A DNA stretch of 64,000 nucleotides from an uncultured Dysosmobacter sp. (GCF_947631635.1 NZ_CANRMB010000002.1:124001-188000); one strand, 5' to 3'; positions 9,931 through 17,909 are shown, counted from the stretch's first letter. Numbers and translations: made by a program. The notes: generated by a model from the letters alone, not told the origin.

Positions 9931-10518
9931 ATGCGGCTGTTATGCTTTGGGGACTCCAACACCTATGGCTATGATCCCTGCTCCTATCTGGGAGACCGCT
10001 ATCCGGCGGACATCCGCTGGACGGATGTGCTGGCAGCGTCCACCGGGTGGGAGGTCCTGAACGCCGGGCAGAATGGACGGGAGATCCCCCGCCGGGCTTC
10101 GGAACTGGCGCAGGCAGAGCGGCTTTTGGCAGGTGCCGGGCCCCTGGACCTGCTGGCGGTCATGCTGGGAGACAACGACCTGCTCCAAAACCCGCGCCTC
10201 ACCGCCGCGGACATTGCCGGACGCATGGAGTCCTTTCTGCGCCGCCTGTCGGAGCAATATCCCCTCCTGCTGATCGCGCCGCCGCCCATGAGGCCCGGCG
10301 CCTGGGTCATGGAGGAGCGGGTCCTAACGGAGTCCGCCAAGCTGGGAACAGCCTATGAGCCGCTGGCGCGGCGGCTGGGCATTCGGTTTGCCGACGCAGG
10401 CCCCTGGAACGTGGAACTTCTCTTTGACGGCGTGCACTTTTCAGAGGCAGGACACCAGACCTTTGCCGCCCGAATGCGGACGGTGCTGGAGAATACCTGC
10501 GGTCCGGAACGCCCCTGA
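9931..10518 (+). CDS. SGNH/GDSL-family hydrolase
   Basis: A 195-residue cytosolic hydrolase of the SGNH fold, probably an esterase or acyl-hydrolase. Block I reads LLCFGDSNTYGYDP with the catalytic Ser in GDSN. Block III is LGDNDLL, and block V is FDGVHFSEAGH with the Asp and His of the catalytic site. There is no signal peptide. AAGGAGG lies ten bases before the ATG. It has a long structured leader of its own and is convergent with the DUF1653 gene across a strong terminator. The arylesterase/lysophospholipase-like subgroup is the best guess; the natural substrate is not evident. Confidence 0.88.
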   Translation: MRLLCFGDSNTYGYDPCSYLGDRYPADIRWTDVLAASTGWEVLNAGQNGREIPRRASELAQAERLLAGAGPLDLLAVMLGDNDLLQNPRLTAADIAGRMESFLRRLSEQYPLLLIAPPPMRPGAWVMEERVLTESAKLGTAYEPLARRLGIRFADAGPWNVELLFDGVHFSEAGHQTFAARMRTVLENTCGPERP

Positions 10519-10540
10519 ACCATCATAAGCGCGAAAAGAG

Positions 10541-10572
10541 CCAGCGCGCACTGCGGATGCAGTGCGCGCTGG
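10541..10572. terminator. Perfect 14-bp hairpin between convergent genes
   Basis: CCAGCGCGCACTGC (10541-10554) and GCAGTGCGCGCTGG (10559-10572) flank the loop GGAT. The position between the GDSL gene and the DUF1653 gene fits a shared terminator, although U-tracts are weak on both sides. Confidence 0.65.
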
Positions 10573-10585
10573 TCTCTCTGTGGGA

Positions 10586-10816
10586 TCACTCCGTGTCCCC
10601 GCCGATATACGTGAACCGCTGGTATGTCACCCCGTCCCGGGTGACGGTCTCGTTCCACATGGAGGCCGGACGCACCCAGATGCCCCGCTCCCCATATAAC
10701 GCGCGGTATACCACCATGGGCTCCAGGGTCTCTGAATGGGTAGCGGTGTACAAGACCTCATACTCCCTGCCCTTAAAATGGCGATAACGGCCCGGGCGGA
10801 TGCTCTCATGTTCCAT
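10586..10816 (-). CDS. DUF1653 family protein
   Basis: A 76-residue protein of the DUF1653 family, a small beta-rich domain with no assigned activity. Family marks are GRYRHFKGREYEVL near the start and VVYRALYGERGIWVRP with MWNE in the middle. I chose ATG 10816 because GGAGG lies six bases upstream; a longer frame to 10831 exists. It is the last gene of the minus-strand operon that begins with scfA, 11 bases after the CYTH gene. A role in binding modified nucleotides or a small ligand has been suggested for some relatives, but nothing here shows it. Confidence 0.85.
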   Translation of the reverse strand: MEHESIRPGRYRHFKGREYEVLYTATHSETLEPMVVYRALYGERGIWVRPASMWNETVTRDGVTYQRFTYIGGDTE

Positions 10817-10827
10817 GACGTTCCTCC

Positions 10828-11277
10828 TCAATCCGGTCTGCGGCGGCTCAAATTGGAGTTGCTGTACGCCGGATCATAGGTGACCTCCCGATCGAACCAT
10901 TCCGGCGGCTGGAAGGCGGCGGCCTCCGCCTCCGTGGGAAATTCCACCTCCGCCGCCACCAGCGGCGCCAGAGGCGGCGCAAAGACATCCAGTTCTATGG
11001 TATATCCGGCATAGGGGATGCAATAGCGCGTCTTGACGATGACCAGGCCGTCCGCCTTGGACAGAAGGTGCCTGTACGCCTCCTCCGTCAAGGGGAACTC
11101 ATGCTCCTCCCGTGCCAGCAGCCCCACACCCTTGTATGTCAGCCAATATGTGTCATTGCTGCGCCGCACCCGCACCACCGGTGCGGTGCACAGATATGCC
11201 TGTTCCAAGCGCTTCTTGGGGAACTGCTCCAAGTCCTCCGGCAGGCGCTTCACTGTAAATTTTCGTTCGATCTCCAT
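10828..11277 (-). CDS. CYTH-domain protein
   Basis: A 149-residue protein of the CYTH superfamily (class IV adenylate cyclase / thiamine triphosphatase / inorganic triphosphatase tunnel fold). It begins with the signature EIERKF and keeps alternating charged beta strands such as VVRVRRSNDTYWLTYKG, HEFPL and IELDVF. Most bacterial members of this size hydrolyse tripolyphosphate or nucleotide triphosphates with Mg2+; a cyclase role is less likely. The ATG shares one base with the stop of the decarboxylase gene (TGATG), so translation is probably coupled. A GTG directly upstream would add one residue. Confidence 0.85.
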   Translation of the reverse strand: MEIERKFTVKRLPEDLEQFPKKRLEQAYLCTAPVVRVRRSNDTYWLTYKGVGLLAREEHEFPLTEEAYRHLLSKADGLVIVKTRYCIPYAGYTIELDVFAPPLAPLVAAEVEFPTEAEAAAFQPPEWFDREVTYDPAYSNSNLSRRRPD

Positions 11278-12623
11278 CACTGCCTCGATTCCCGCACAAC
11301 ATCCACCTGTTCCACGCCATAGCGCCGGAACAGCTCCACCGCCTCCCGTCCGATGCGCTCTCCGGAGACCGCGATGGGGACGGCCGGCGGGCAGGACACC
11401 GTGGGCGCGCCGCAGACGCGGCCCAGCGCCTCCTCCGCCGGTACCGTCTCATGGGGGGCGAACAACGCCTGCCGGATGGACAGGACCTGCTCTCCAGCCG
11501 CAAGAGGCAGCGGGACCAGCGGTGCATGGCGTTCGTGATTTTCTCCAAGGACCATGGCTATGCGTTCCAGGTCCTCCGGGCTGTTTTCCGGCGTCGCCAT
11601 TAGCACCAGGAATTCCCGGTCCGCGTACTCGCACTCCACGCCGCCGCGCCGCAGGCGCTCTGCCAGCGCAATTCCAGTCGATCCCGCCGAAGCGGCGATG
11701 GTCAGCCGCAGGGGGTCTGTGGCCAGCACCTTCCAGCCGCTGTCGGAAAGCCGTTTTCGGAGCCTGTTCAGCTCCACGGATATCCGGGACAGCCGCTCCC
11801 GATACCCCTCCGCCAGATAGCGGTTGCACAGGTCCAGGGACGCCAGCGTCAGATAGGAGGGACTGGTGGAGCCAAACAGGGCCATGGCGGCCTTTGCGTG
11901 CTCCCGGAATCCCTCCGGGGCGTTTTTCCCGATCTGCAGATAGGCGCCGCCTGTGAGAACGGGCAGGGTCTTATGGGCAGAGTCACAGCAGATATCCGCT
12001 CCCAGATCCAGGGGGTGGAGCGGCTGTCTCCGGAAGTGCAGATAGGCGCCGTGGGCATTGTCCACAGCCAGCACAGTGCCGTAACGGCGGCAGACATCCG
12101 CCAGCGCCGCCAGATCTGTCATGCCGCCCAGATAGTCCGGACTGGTGACATATACGGCGGCAGGCGGCGCAGAGAGTGTCTCCAGTGTCTTTTCCAATGT
12201 TTCAGCGGACACGGGACAGCCGCAGATAGAGGCGCTCCCTCCCTCCGGCCACAGCCAGACCACGGCGAGATCCAGTAATGCGGCGGCATATACGAACACC
12301 TTATGGACATTCCGCGCCGCTACTACTACGTTGGAAGTTCCCGCTGGGCGGTCTGTCAGCGCCAGATACAGCATGGCCCGGATGCACTGGCTGGAGCCCT
12401 CCGTGGAATACAGCGTCCGCCCGGAGCCGAACAGTGCCGCGGCGTTCCGCTGGCTCTCCGCAATGATGCCGGAGGCCTCATACAGGGCGTCGGCCCCCGC
12501 GATCTCCGTGATATCCAGCGGCTCGCAGCCCAGGAAGGGTCTCCCCTTGTGGCCCGGCATGTGGAGCCTGGCGGTGCCGGACGCGGCATAGCTCCGCACA
12601 AAATCCGCGATGGGCGTGTCCAT
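11277..12623 (-). CDS. Orn/Lys/Arg decarboxylase-like PLP enzyme (fold type I)
   Basis: A 448-residue pyridoxal-phosphate enzyme related to ornithine, lysine and arginine decarboxylases, the Firmicutes SpeA/YaaO type. The N-terminus LHMPGHKGRPFLG is family-typical. The PLP-binding Lys is in DSAHKTLPVLTGG, and LAVDNAHGAYLHF supplies the cofactor Asp. The size matches short Gram-positive forms that lack the wing domain. I chose ATG 12623 rather than the upstream extension because MDTPIADFVRSYA is the usual start and the ATG overlaps the scfB stop (TGATG). It is the third gene of the scfA operon. Substrate (arginine, lysine or ornithine) cannot be decided from sequence. Confidence 0.88.
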   Translation of the reverse strand: MDTPIADFVRSYAASGTARLHMPGHKGRPFLGCEPLDITEIAGADALYEASGIIAESQRNAAALFGSGRTLYSTEGSSQCIRAMLYLALTDRPAGTSNVVVAARNVHKVFVYAAALLDLAVVWLWPEGGSASICGCPVSAETLEKTLETLSAPPAAVYVTSPDYLGGMTDLAALADVCRRYGTVLAVDNAHGAYLHFRRQPLHPLDLGADICCDSAHKTLPVLTGGAYLQIGKNAPEGFREHAKAAMALFGSTSPSYLTLASLDLCNRYLAEGYRERLSRISVELNRLRKRLSDSGWKVLATDPLRLTIAASAGSTGIALAERLRRGGVECEYADREFLVLMATPENSPEDLERIAMVLGENHERHAPLVPLPLAAGEQVLSIRQALFAPHETVPAEEALGRVCGAPTVSCPPAVPIAVSGERIGREAVELFRRYGVEQVDVVRESRQ

Positions 12624-14011
12624 CAGGCTTCCTCTTCGGCGGCTTCCTCCGCCGCCTTCATCATGATGGCGCACTCGATGCGCTTGCGGAACAGCTCACA
12701 GCCCGCCTCATAGACGCCCCGGATGGAGCCGGTGGCGTGGTAGGCGTTGGCGGCACAGCCGCCGGAGCAGTACAGCTTGGCCCAGCAGTCCGCGCACTCG
12801 GGCCGGGCATAGGCGTTGCAGGCGCGGAACTCATCCCGCAGGGCGGTGTTGGTGACGCCGTTCCAGATATCGCCCAGCTTGTACGCCTCCTCGCCCACGA
12901 ACTGGTGGCAGGGGTACAGGTCGCCCCAGGGGGTGACCGCCATGTACTCCGTGCCGGAGCCGCAGCCGGAGATGCGCTTGTAGATGCAGGGGCCGCCGGT
13001 GAGGTCCAGCATGTAGTGGTAGAAGGTGATGGGCCTGCCCTCCCGCTCCCGGCGCAGCATGTCCTTCGCCAAAATCTCATACTGCTCCTTCACAATCTCC
13101 AGGTCCTCCGGCGTCAGGGCCGCCGGGTCGTCGGGGGCGCAGACCACCGGCTCCATGCTCAATTCCGTGAAGCCCAGGTCCGCCATATGGAACACATCGT
13201 TGGTGAAATCGGGGTTGGCGTGGGTGAAGGTGCCCCGCATGTAGTAATTCCTGCCGCCCCGGGCCTCCACCAGCTTCTGGAACTTGGGCACGATGCGGTC
13301 ATAGCTGCCGTTCCCGGCGTAGTCCACCCGCAGGCGGTCGTGGATCTCCTTCCGGCCGTCCAGGGACAGCACCACATTGCTCATCTCCCGGTTGGCGAAG
13401 CCGATCACATCGTCGTCGATCAGCATTCCGTTGGTGGTCAGGGTGAACCGGAATTTCTTGTGGTGGGGCTCCTCCTGGGTGCGGGCATATTCCACCAGCT
13501 GCTTCACCACATCCCAGTTCATCAGCGGCTCGCCGCCGAAGAAGTCCACCTCCAGGTTCGTCCGGGTGCCGGAGTGCTCGATCAGAAAATCCAGCGCCCG
13601 CTTGCCCACCTCAAAGCTCATGAGGGCGCGGTCGCCGTGGTACTTGCCCTGACTGGCAAAGCAGTAGGAGCAGTTGAGGTTGCAGGTGTGGGCCACGTGG
13701 AGGCACAGCGCCTTCACCACGTCGCCGGAGCGCTCCTTGAACGTGCCCGCCATGTCCGCGAAAGTGTCCGGCGTGAACAGCTGTCCCGCGTCCTTCAGGG
13801 CCTGCACGTCCCCGATGCACGCCCGCAGCTCCTCCGCCGTCACATCGTCCCGGTCCTGATATTTTTCCAGCATCGCGGCGACGATCTCCTCCTGCGTGTG
13901 GCTCTCGAACATGGCGATGATGTCATAGGCCACCTCGTCCACCACATGGACGGCGCCGGAGCAGGTGTCCAGCACGATATTGTAGCCGTTCAGTTGATAC
14001 TGATGCACCAT
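12623..14011 (-). CDS. scfB: SCIFF peptide radical-SAM maturase
   Basis: A 462-residue radical SAM enzyme that installs thioether crosslinks between Cys residues and acceptor residues of the SCIFF precursor (ranthipeptide maturation). The N-terminal part (residues 1-90) is a peptide-recognition-like region. The radical SAM Cys triad is in HTCNLNCSYCFASQG, near residue 112. The C-terminal SPASM region has many Cys: CIYKRISGCGSG, YPCHQF, and CNAYARPECADCWAKLYCSGGC. It lies directly downstream of the precursor gene scfA, behind a hairpin that may lower its expression. It ends overlapping the PLP decarboxylase gene. Scf genes are near-universal in Clostridia; the function of the mature peptide is unknown. 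Confidence 0.95.
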   Translation of the reverse strand: MVHQYQLNGYNIVLDTCSGAVHVVDEVAYDIIAMFESHTQEEIVAAMLEKYQDRDDVTAEELRACIGDVQALKDAGQLFTPDTFADMAGTFKERSGDVVKALCLHVAHTCNLNCSYCFASQGKYHGDRALMSFEVGKRALDFLIEHSGTRTNLEVDFFGGEPLMNWDVVKQLVEYARTQEEPHHKKFRFTLTTNGMLIDDDVIGFANREMSNVVLSLDGRKEIHDRLRVDYAGNGSYDRIVPKFQKLVEARGGRNYYMRGTFTHANPDFTNDVFHMADLGFTELSMEPVVCAPDDPAALTPEDLEIVKEQYEILAKDMLRREREGRPITFYHYMLDLTGGPCIYKRISGCGSGTEYMAVTPWGDLYPCHQFVGEEAYKLGDIWNGVTNTALRDEFRACNAYARPECADCWAKLYCSGGCAANAYHATGSIRGVYEAGCELFRKRIECAIMMKAAEEAAEEEA

Positions 14012-14037
14012 AATAAACGAATTCCTTTCCTCTCACA

Positions 14038-14072
14038 TAAAAAGTGCCGCCTGTACAGGCGGCAGCTTTTTG
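14038..14072 (-). terminator. Attenuator-like hairpin between scfA and scfB
   Basis: A perfect 18-base palindrome at 14046-14063 (GCCGCCTGT and its complement) is flanked by runs of A and T, so on the minus strand it is followed by ACTTTTTA. It stands 12 bases after the scfA stop and before scfB, a position suited to partial termination that keeps precursor mRNA in excess of maturase mRNA. Confidence 0.75.
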
Positions 14073-14084
14073 ATTGCGGTTTGC

Positions 14085-14231
14085 TTACTTATCGGCGTTC
14101 TCGCACTTCTGGTTGGCAACGCCGCAGCTGGTCTTGCAAGCAGACTGGCAGGAAGTCTGGCACTCGCCGCAGCCGCCCTTCTTGGCGCTCTCGCACAGGT
14201 TGCGGGTCTCCAGGGTCTTGATTCTCTTCAT
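14085..14231 (-). CDS. scfA: SCIFF ranthipeptide precursor
   Basis: A 48-residue ribosomal peptide precursor of the six-cysteine SCIFF family. The leader MKRIKTLETRNLCESAKK is followed by the Cys-rich core GGCGECQTSCQSACKTSC and GVANQKCE. I count seven Cys: the six family positions plus one extra in the leader (NLC). The true start is ATG 14231 or the ATG directly before it (14234). GGAG lies six to nine bases upstream, and the much longer open frame to 14372 is rejected because it crosses the promoter. The substrate is acted on by scfB downstream. The product is presumed cytosolic or exported after processing; its role is unknown. Confidence 0.93.
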   Translation of the reverse strand: MKRIKTLETRNLCESAKKGGCGECQTSCQSACKTSCGVANQKCENADK

Positions 14232-14310
14232 CATGTATCGCTCCATTCTGTTGGATTTTGGTTTTCCGGCCGCGGTCCGCCAAAGGGGACGCCGCCTTAT
14301 TGTCGAGAGA

Positions 14311-14339
14311 ATCATACCATATTTTGATAGGCAAGTCAA
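14311..14339 (-). promoter_or_regulatory. Strong sigma-A promoter for the scfA operon
   Basis: On the minus strand TTGACT (14334-14339) and TATGAT (14311-14316) are spaced by 17 bases. The leader to scfA would be about 75 bases. Confidence 0.75.
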
Positions 14340-14381
14340 CAAAATCATGCGCTCCAGAGCCCGTTCTCCCAAAATGCGCGC

Positions 14382-14741
14382 TCACGCCTCCGCCTTCTCG
14401 AAAACATGGTCCGGCAGCGCCGCCGCCAGGGCATAGGCCGCCTCCAGCAGCTCCGCTTCCCCCAGCTCCATGCCCATTCGGGGAATCCGTGTCCGAAGCT
14501 GCTCCACCTTCCGTTTGAAATCCTTTGCCAGCAGAAAGCCCGTGTCCGTCAGATACACCTTGCCGTACCGCTCCCGCACCAGCAGGCCCCGGTCCATCAG
14601 AACCCCCAGCATCCGGGTGACGGACGGTCTGGACACCCCCAGGGCCTTGGCGATCCCCGCGGCCCCCACATCCGGCTTGGCCCGGCCCAGGTCATAGATC
14701 GCCAGCAGATAGCGCAGATGGGTCTCAGTCAGTATTGCCAT
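14382..14741 (-). CDS. Short DtxR/MarR-like winged-helix regulator
   Basis: A 119-residue DNA-binding protein. Residues 5-65 form a winged helix typical of DtxR-type metalloregulators (TETHLRYLLAIYDLGR, then IAKALGVSRPSVTRMLGVLMDRGLL, then a wing VYLTDTG). The rest is a helical tail without the usual metal-ligand cluster of the dimerisation domain, so metal sensing is uncertain. GGGAGAG precedes the ATG. It lies downstream of feoB and its small partner on the same strand, after a hairpin at 14764-14815. It may regulate the feo genes or the scf operon, which starts 150 bases further on; both are inference. Confidence 0.8.
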   Translation of the reverse strand: MAILTETHLRYLLAIYDLGRAKPDVGAAGIAKALGVSRPSVTRMLGVLMDRGLLVRERYGKVYLTDTGFLLAKDFKRKVEQLRTRIPRMGMELGEAELLEAAYALAAALPDHVFEKAEA

Positions 14742-14763
14742 GGTCTCTCCCTCAGTTCATATC

Positions 14764-14815
14764 ACCGGAAAAAGGGACGCAAGCCGCTTCCCAAAGCCCG
14801 CGTCCCCCTTCCGGT
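14764..14815 (-). terminator. Long hairpin after the feoB-associated gene
   Basis: ACCGGAA and GGGACGC on the left pair with GCGTCCC and TTCCGGT on the right, enclosing a 19-base loop. It directly follows the stop codon of the small FeoB partner and separates the feo genes from the regulator gene downstream. Confidence 0.6.
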
Positions 14816-14821
14816 CAGATC

Positions 14822-14968
14822 TTATTTTTTATGACAGCTTCCGCACTTGGAGCAGTCTCCGTTACAGTGTCCGCCGGACTTGTGGTCCTTCCACAGGGAC
14901 CGGACGGCCAGGGCCACCACGATGGCCAGGACCGCGGTCACGATCACATATCCGAACATACCGGGCAT
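14822..14968 (-). CDS. FeoB-associated Cys-rich membrane protein
   Basis: A 48-residue protein found by reading the gap between feoB and the regulator. It starts MPGMFGYVIVTAVLAIVVAL, one transmembrane helix. A short basic stretch (RSLWKDHKSGG) and a Cys-rich tail HCNGDCSKCGSCHKK with four Cys follow. This order is that of the small FeoB-associated family that sits beside clostridial feoB genes and is thought to help iron transfer or act with FeoB at the membrane. GGAGGG lies seven bases before the ATG. The gene begins 26 bases after the feoB stop, so it is cotranscribed with feoB. Confidence 0.9.
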   Translation of the reverse strand: MPGMFGYVIVTAVLAIVVALAVRSLWKDHKSGGHCNGDCSKCGSCHKK

Positions 14969-14994
14969 CGTCGTGCCCTCCTTTCAAGCGTTGC

Positions 14995-17202
14995 TTACTT
15001 TGCGGCAGCAGCGGCCACAGATGTCAGGTGATGGGTGTCGTTTTCAGGCTGATAGCCCTTGCGGACCAGCAGATAGATGAGGGCGGCCAAAGCGGCAATG
15101 GCAACGGCGGTCCACAGGCTGAAGGGAGCCACGCCTGCGATCAGACCGCCGATCTGATAGACGATCATGGCGATCACATAGGCGAAGCCGCACATGTAGC
15201 CGATGGCGGCCAGGGTCCACTTGGTGTTGTTCATCTCCCGCTTAATGGCGCCCATGGCGGCGAAGCAGGGGGCGCACAGCAGGTTGAAGATCATAAAGGA
15301 GTAGGCGGAAATGGCGTTGAAGTCCGCGGCGATCAGCGGCCACAGATCAGCGCTGTCCTCCAGCAGGTCGGCGGCGCCCGCATAGTGATAGGTCACGCCG
15401 AAGAAGTTGACCACTTCCTCCTTGGCAATGAGGCCGGTAATGGTCGCGCCGGCGGCCTTCCAGGCCCAGTCGCCGATCCAGCCCAGGGGATAGAAGATCC
15501 AGGCGATAGCACCGCTGATAGAGGCCAGCAGGGAGTCGTTGTTGTCCTCCACCGCCTGCCACACACCGTCCACAAAGCCGTAGCCCTGAAGGAACCACAG
15601 CACGATGGAGGAGAGCAGGATCACGGTACCGGCCCGCTTGATGAAGGACCAGCCCCGCTCCCAGGTGGCCCGCAGAACGTTGCCCACAGAGGGTGCGTGA
15701 TAGGTGGGCAGCTCCATGACGAAGGGAGCGGGTTCCCCGGCGAAGGCTTTGAACTTTTTCAACATAATGCCGGAGACGATCACTGCCGCCACACCAATGA
15801 AGTATGCGGAGGTGGCGACCAGAGCGGACTCGCCGAACAGAGCGCCCGCGAACAGGCCGATGATGGGCATCTTGGCGCCGCAGGGAATGAAGCCGGTGGT
15901 CATGATGGTCATTTTCCGGTCACGGTCCTGCTCAATGGTCCGGGAGGCCATGATGCCGGGCACGCCGCAGCCGGTGGCCACCAGCATGGGGATAAAGCTC
16001 TTGCCGGAGAGTCCGAAGCGGCGGAAAATGCGGTCCATGATGAAGGCGATACGGGCCATGTAGCCCACGTCCTCCAAAACAGCCAGCAGCAGGAACAGCA
16101 CCAGCATCTGAGGCACGAAGCCCAACACGGCGCCCACGCCGGCTACGATGCCGTCCTGGATCAGGCCATACAGCCAGGTGCCCTCGGCCACGCCCAGCGC
16201 GCCCAGGATGCTGTCGAACAATCCGGGGACCCACTCGCCGAAGAGCACGTCGTTGGCCCAGTCAGTGCCCATGGTGCCGATGGAGATGGCCCAGCCGCCC
16301 ATGGCGATGGCGTAGATCAGGAACATGACCGCCGCAAAGATAGGCAGAGCCAGGATGCGGTTGGTGACGATCTGGTCGATCTTGTCGGAGACGGACAGGC
16401 TGCCCTTGGCGGCCTTCTTCCGCACCGCTCTGGTGACCACGCCGTTGATGTAGGCATAGCGCTGGTTGGTGATGATGCTCTCCGCGTCGTCATCCAGCTC
16501 CTTTTCACAGTCGGCAATGTGCTCTTCCAAATGGGCGGCCAGGTCGCCGGACAGCTTCAGCTCCTCCAGCACCTTCTCATCCCGCTCAAAGATCTTGATG
16601 GCAAACCAGCGGAGATACTGGTCATCCACCCTGCCCTGGATGGACTCCTCGATGTGGGCAATGGCGTGCTCCACACTGCCGGTGAACACATGGGGCAGCT
16701 CCCCAGCCTTCCGGCTCTTCGCCATGGCCATGGCCTTCTCGGCCGCCGCCATGCCGCCCTCACCCTTCAGCGCGGACATCTCCACGACTTCACAGCCCAA
16801 GGCCTCCCCCAGCTTCTGGAGATCAATCCTGTCGCCGTTCTTGCGGACCAGGTCGATCATGTTCACCGCCACCACAACAGGCAGTCCCAGCTCGATCAGC
16901 TGGGTGGTGAGATACAGGTTCCGCTCGATGTTGGTGCCGTCCACGATGTTCAAAATGGCGTCGGGCTTCTCGTTCACCAAGTAGCTCCGGGCCACCACTT
17001 CCTCCAGGGTGTAGGGGGACAGGGAGTAGATGCCGGGCAGGTCCTGGATGACCACATCCTTGTGGCCCTTCAGTTTGCCCTCCTTCTTCTCCACAGTGAC
17101 GCCGGGCCAGTTGCCCACATACTGGTTGGAACCGGTCAGGCTGTTGAACAGGGTGGTTTTCCCGCAGTTCGGATTGCCTGCCAGCGCGATCTTGATATCC
17201 AT
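14995..17202 (-). CDS. feoB: Ferrous iron transporter B
   Basis: FeoB imports Fe2+ across the cytoplasmic membrane, gated by an N-terminal GTPase. The 735-residue protein starts MDIKIALAGNPNCGKTTLF (G1 loop). G3 is DLPGIYSL and the G4-type NMIDL follows. A helical spacer domain and a C-terminal membrane domain with Gate motifs such as VPQMLVLFLLLAVLEDVGYMA and FIPCGAKMPI complete it. The start was set at 17202 because the longer frame overlaps the palindromic operator at 17219-17240, and GGAGAGGAGAAG precedes this ATG. It lies between feoA and the small Cys-rich partner. Iron-dependent repression through the upstream palindrome is likely. Confidence 0.96.
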   Translation of the reverse strand: MDIKIALAGNPNCGKTTLFNSLTGSNQYVGNWPGVTVEKKEGKLKGHKDVVIQDLPGIYSLSPYTLEEVVARSYLVNEKPDAILNIVDGTNIERNLYLTTQLIELGLPVVVAVNMIDLVRKNGDRIDLQKLGEALGCEVVEMSALKGEGGMAAAEKAMAMAKSRKAGELPHVFTGSVEHAIAHIEESIQGRVDDQYLRWFAIKIFERDEKVLEELKLSGDLAAHLEEHIADCEKELDDDAESIITNQRYAYINGVVTRAVRKKAAKGSLSVSDKIDQIVTNRILALPIFAAVMFLIYAIAMGGWAISIGTMGTDWANDVLFGEWVPGLFDSILGALGVAEGTWLYGLIQDGIVAGVGAVLGFVPQMLVLFLLLAVLEDVGYMARIAFIMDRIFRRFGLSGKSFIPMLVATGCGVPGIMASRTIEQDRDRKMTIMTTGFIPCGAKMPIIGLFAGALFGESALVATSAYFIGVAAVIVSGIMLKKFKAFAGEPAPFVMELPTYHAPSVGNVLRATWERGWSFIKRAGTVILLSSIVLWFLQGYGFVDGVWQAVEDNNDSLLASISGAIAWIFYPLGWIGDWAWKAAGATITGLIAKEEVVNFFGVTYHYAGAADLLEDSADLWPLIAADFNAISAYSFMIFNLLCAPCFAAMGAIKREMNNTKWTLAAIGYMCGFAYVIAMIVYQIGGLIAGVAPFSLWTAVAIAALAALIYLLVRKGYQPENDTHHLTSVAAAAAK

Positions 17203-17218
17203 GATGCTTCTCCTCTCC

Positions 17219-17240
17219 AAAGTTAGCAATGGCTAACTTT
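17219..17240. promoter_or_regulatory. DtxR-type operator palindrome between feoA and feoB
   Basis: AAAGTTAGC (17219-17227), spacer AATG, then GCTAACTTT (17232-17240): perfect 9-bp arms identical to those at 17810-17831. The GTTAGC core resembles operators of DtxR/IdeR-type repressors. The centre is 28 bases upstream of the feoB ATG. Confidence 0.75.
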
Positions 17241-17314
17241 TGTATTTAAAATTTGGCGGCCGGGACCGCCCTTTCGTTTGCCTCTCCGCGGCAGAGGGGG
17301 GACCTGTCCCCTCT

Positions 17315-17536
17315 TCAGCCAACCTCGATCATCTCCGCGTCGCCCTTCCGCACGGACAGCTCATAGCCCCGCACATTCAGTTCCATGGGGTCGCCCAGGG
17401 GCGCCACCTTGCGGACATAGATCTCCACGCCCTTGGTGATGCCCATGTCCATGATCCGGCGCTTCACAGGACCCTCCCCGTGGAGCTTCGTCACAGTGAC
17501 GGTCTCGCCCACCTTTACATCTTTCAATGTCTTCAT
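17315..17536 (-). CDS. feoA: FeoA domain protein
   Basis: A 73-residue SH3-like FeoA protein that works with FeoB in ferrous iron uptake. Typical elements are the start TLKDVKVGETVTVTKLHGEG, KRRIMDMGITKGVEIYV and ELSVRKGDAEMIEV. The ATG has GGAGGAGAG upstream. It lies 42 bases after the second FeoA gene and about 112 bases before the feoB start, with the palindrome 17219-17240 in between. Confidence 0.93.
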   Translation of the reverse strand: MKTLKDVKVGETVTVTKLHGEGPVKRRIMDMGITKGVEIYVRKVAPLGDPMELNVRGYELSVRKGDAEMIEVG

Positions 17537-17578
17537 GCTCTCTCCTCCTCAAAATATGGAAATCTCAGATTTTTGCTG

Positions 17579-17791
17579 CTAGATCATAATGCGGTTCGCC
17601 ATGCTTTTGTCTAAGGCGATCCGGCTCTCCTTTACCTGAAGGATCAGATTCCCGGCGATCTCGCTGACCACCGTCACATCGCTGTCCACCACAAACCCCA
17701 GCTCCGCCAGATGCTGGCGCACCTCGTCCTTTCCGGAGATCCTGCGGATGGTGACAGTCTCACCTGTTCTTGCCATTGTCAAGGGCATCAT
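17579..17791 (-). CDS. Second FeoA domain protein
   Basis: A 70-residue FeoA-type protein: MARTGETVTIRRISGKDEVRQHLAELGFVVDSDV and a C-terminal ESRIALDKSMANRIMI. Paired FeoA genes before feoB are common in Clostridia. Here this one is first in the operon. I chose the ATG at 17791 (MMPLTMARTG) because GGGAGG is nine bases upstream; the longer frame to 17839 runs through the operator palindrome. The promoter at 17881-17909 and two palindromes lie just upstream, so it should be the most directly metal-regulated gene of the set. Confidence 0.9.
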   Translation of the reverse strand: MMPLTMARTGETVTIRRISGKDEVRQHLAELGFVVDSDVTVVSEIAGNLILQVKESRIALDKSMANRIMI

Positions 17792-17809
17792 CTGTACTCG
17801 CCTCCCCCG

Positions 17810-17868
17810 AAAGTTAGCTATCGCTAACTTTCTCCTCAAAAGCAGGGGTTAGTTTCATCTAACCCCTG
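17810..17868. promoter_or_regulatory. Two adjacent operator palindromes upstream of the feo operon
   Basis: Site 1 at 17810-17831 has arms AAAGTTAGC/GCTAACTTT with spacer TATC. Site 2 at 17843-17868 has arms CAGGGGTTAG/CTAACCCCTG with a 6-base spacer. Both contain the GTTAG core and lie between the feo promoter and the first feoA gene. Confidence 0.75.
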
Positions 17869-17880
17869 AAATCGTCTAAG

Positions 17881-17909
17881 AGTTTACCATCACTAACCAG
17901 AAATGTCAA
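17881..17909 (-). promoter_or_regulatory. Sigma-A promoter of the feo operon
   Basis: On the minus strand a consensus TTGACA (17904-17909) and TAAACT (17881-17886) are spaced by 17 bases. The spacer holds a GGTTAG half-site. The transcript start would fall just before the two palindromes, fitting repression by a DtxR-type protein. Confidence 0.75.

Noticed and set aside
14740..17226. 828-codon plus-strand frame opposite feoB
   Set aside because: Antisense artefact of GC-rich coding; His/Gln/Gly-rich and without any domain, while FeoB on the other strand is unmistakable.
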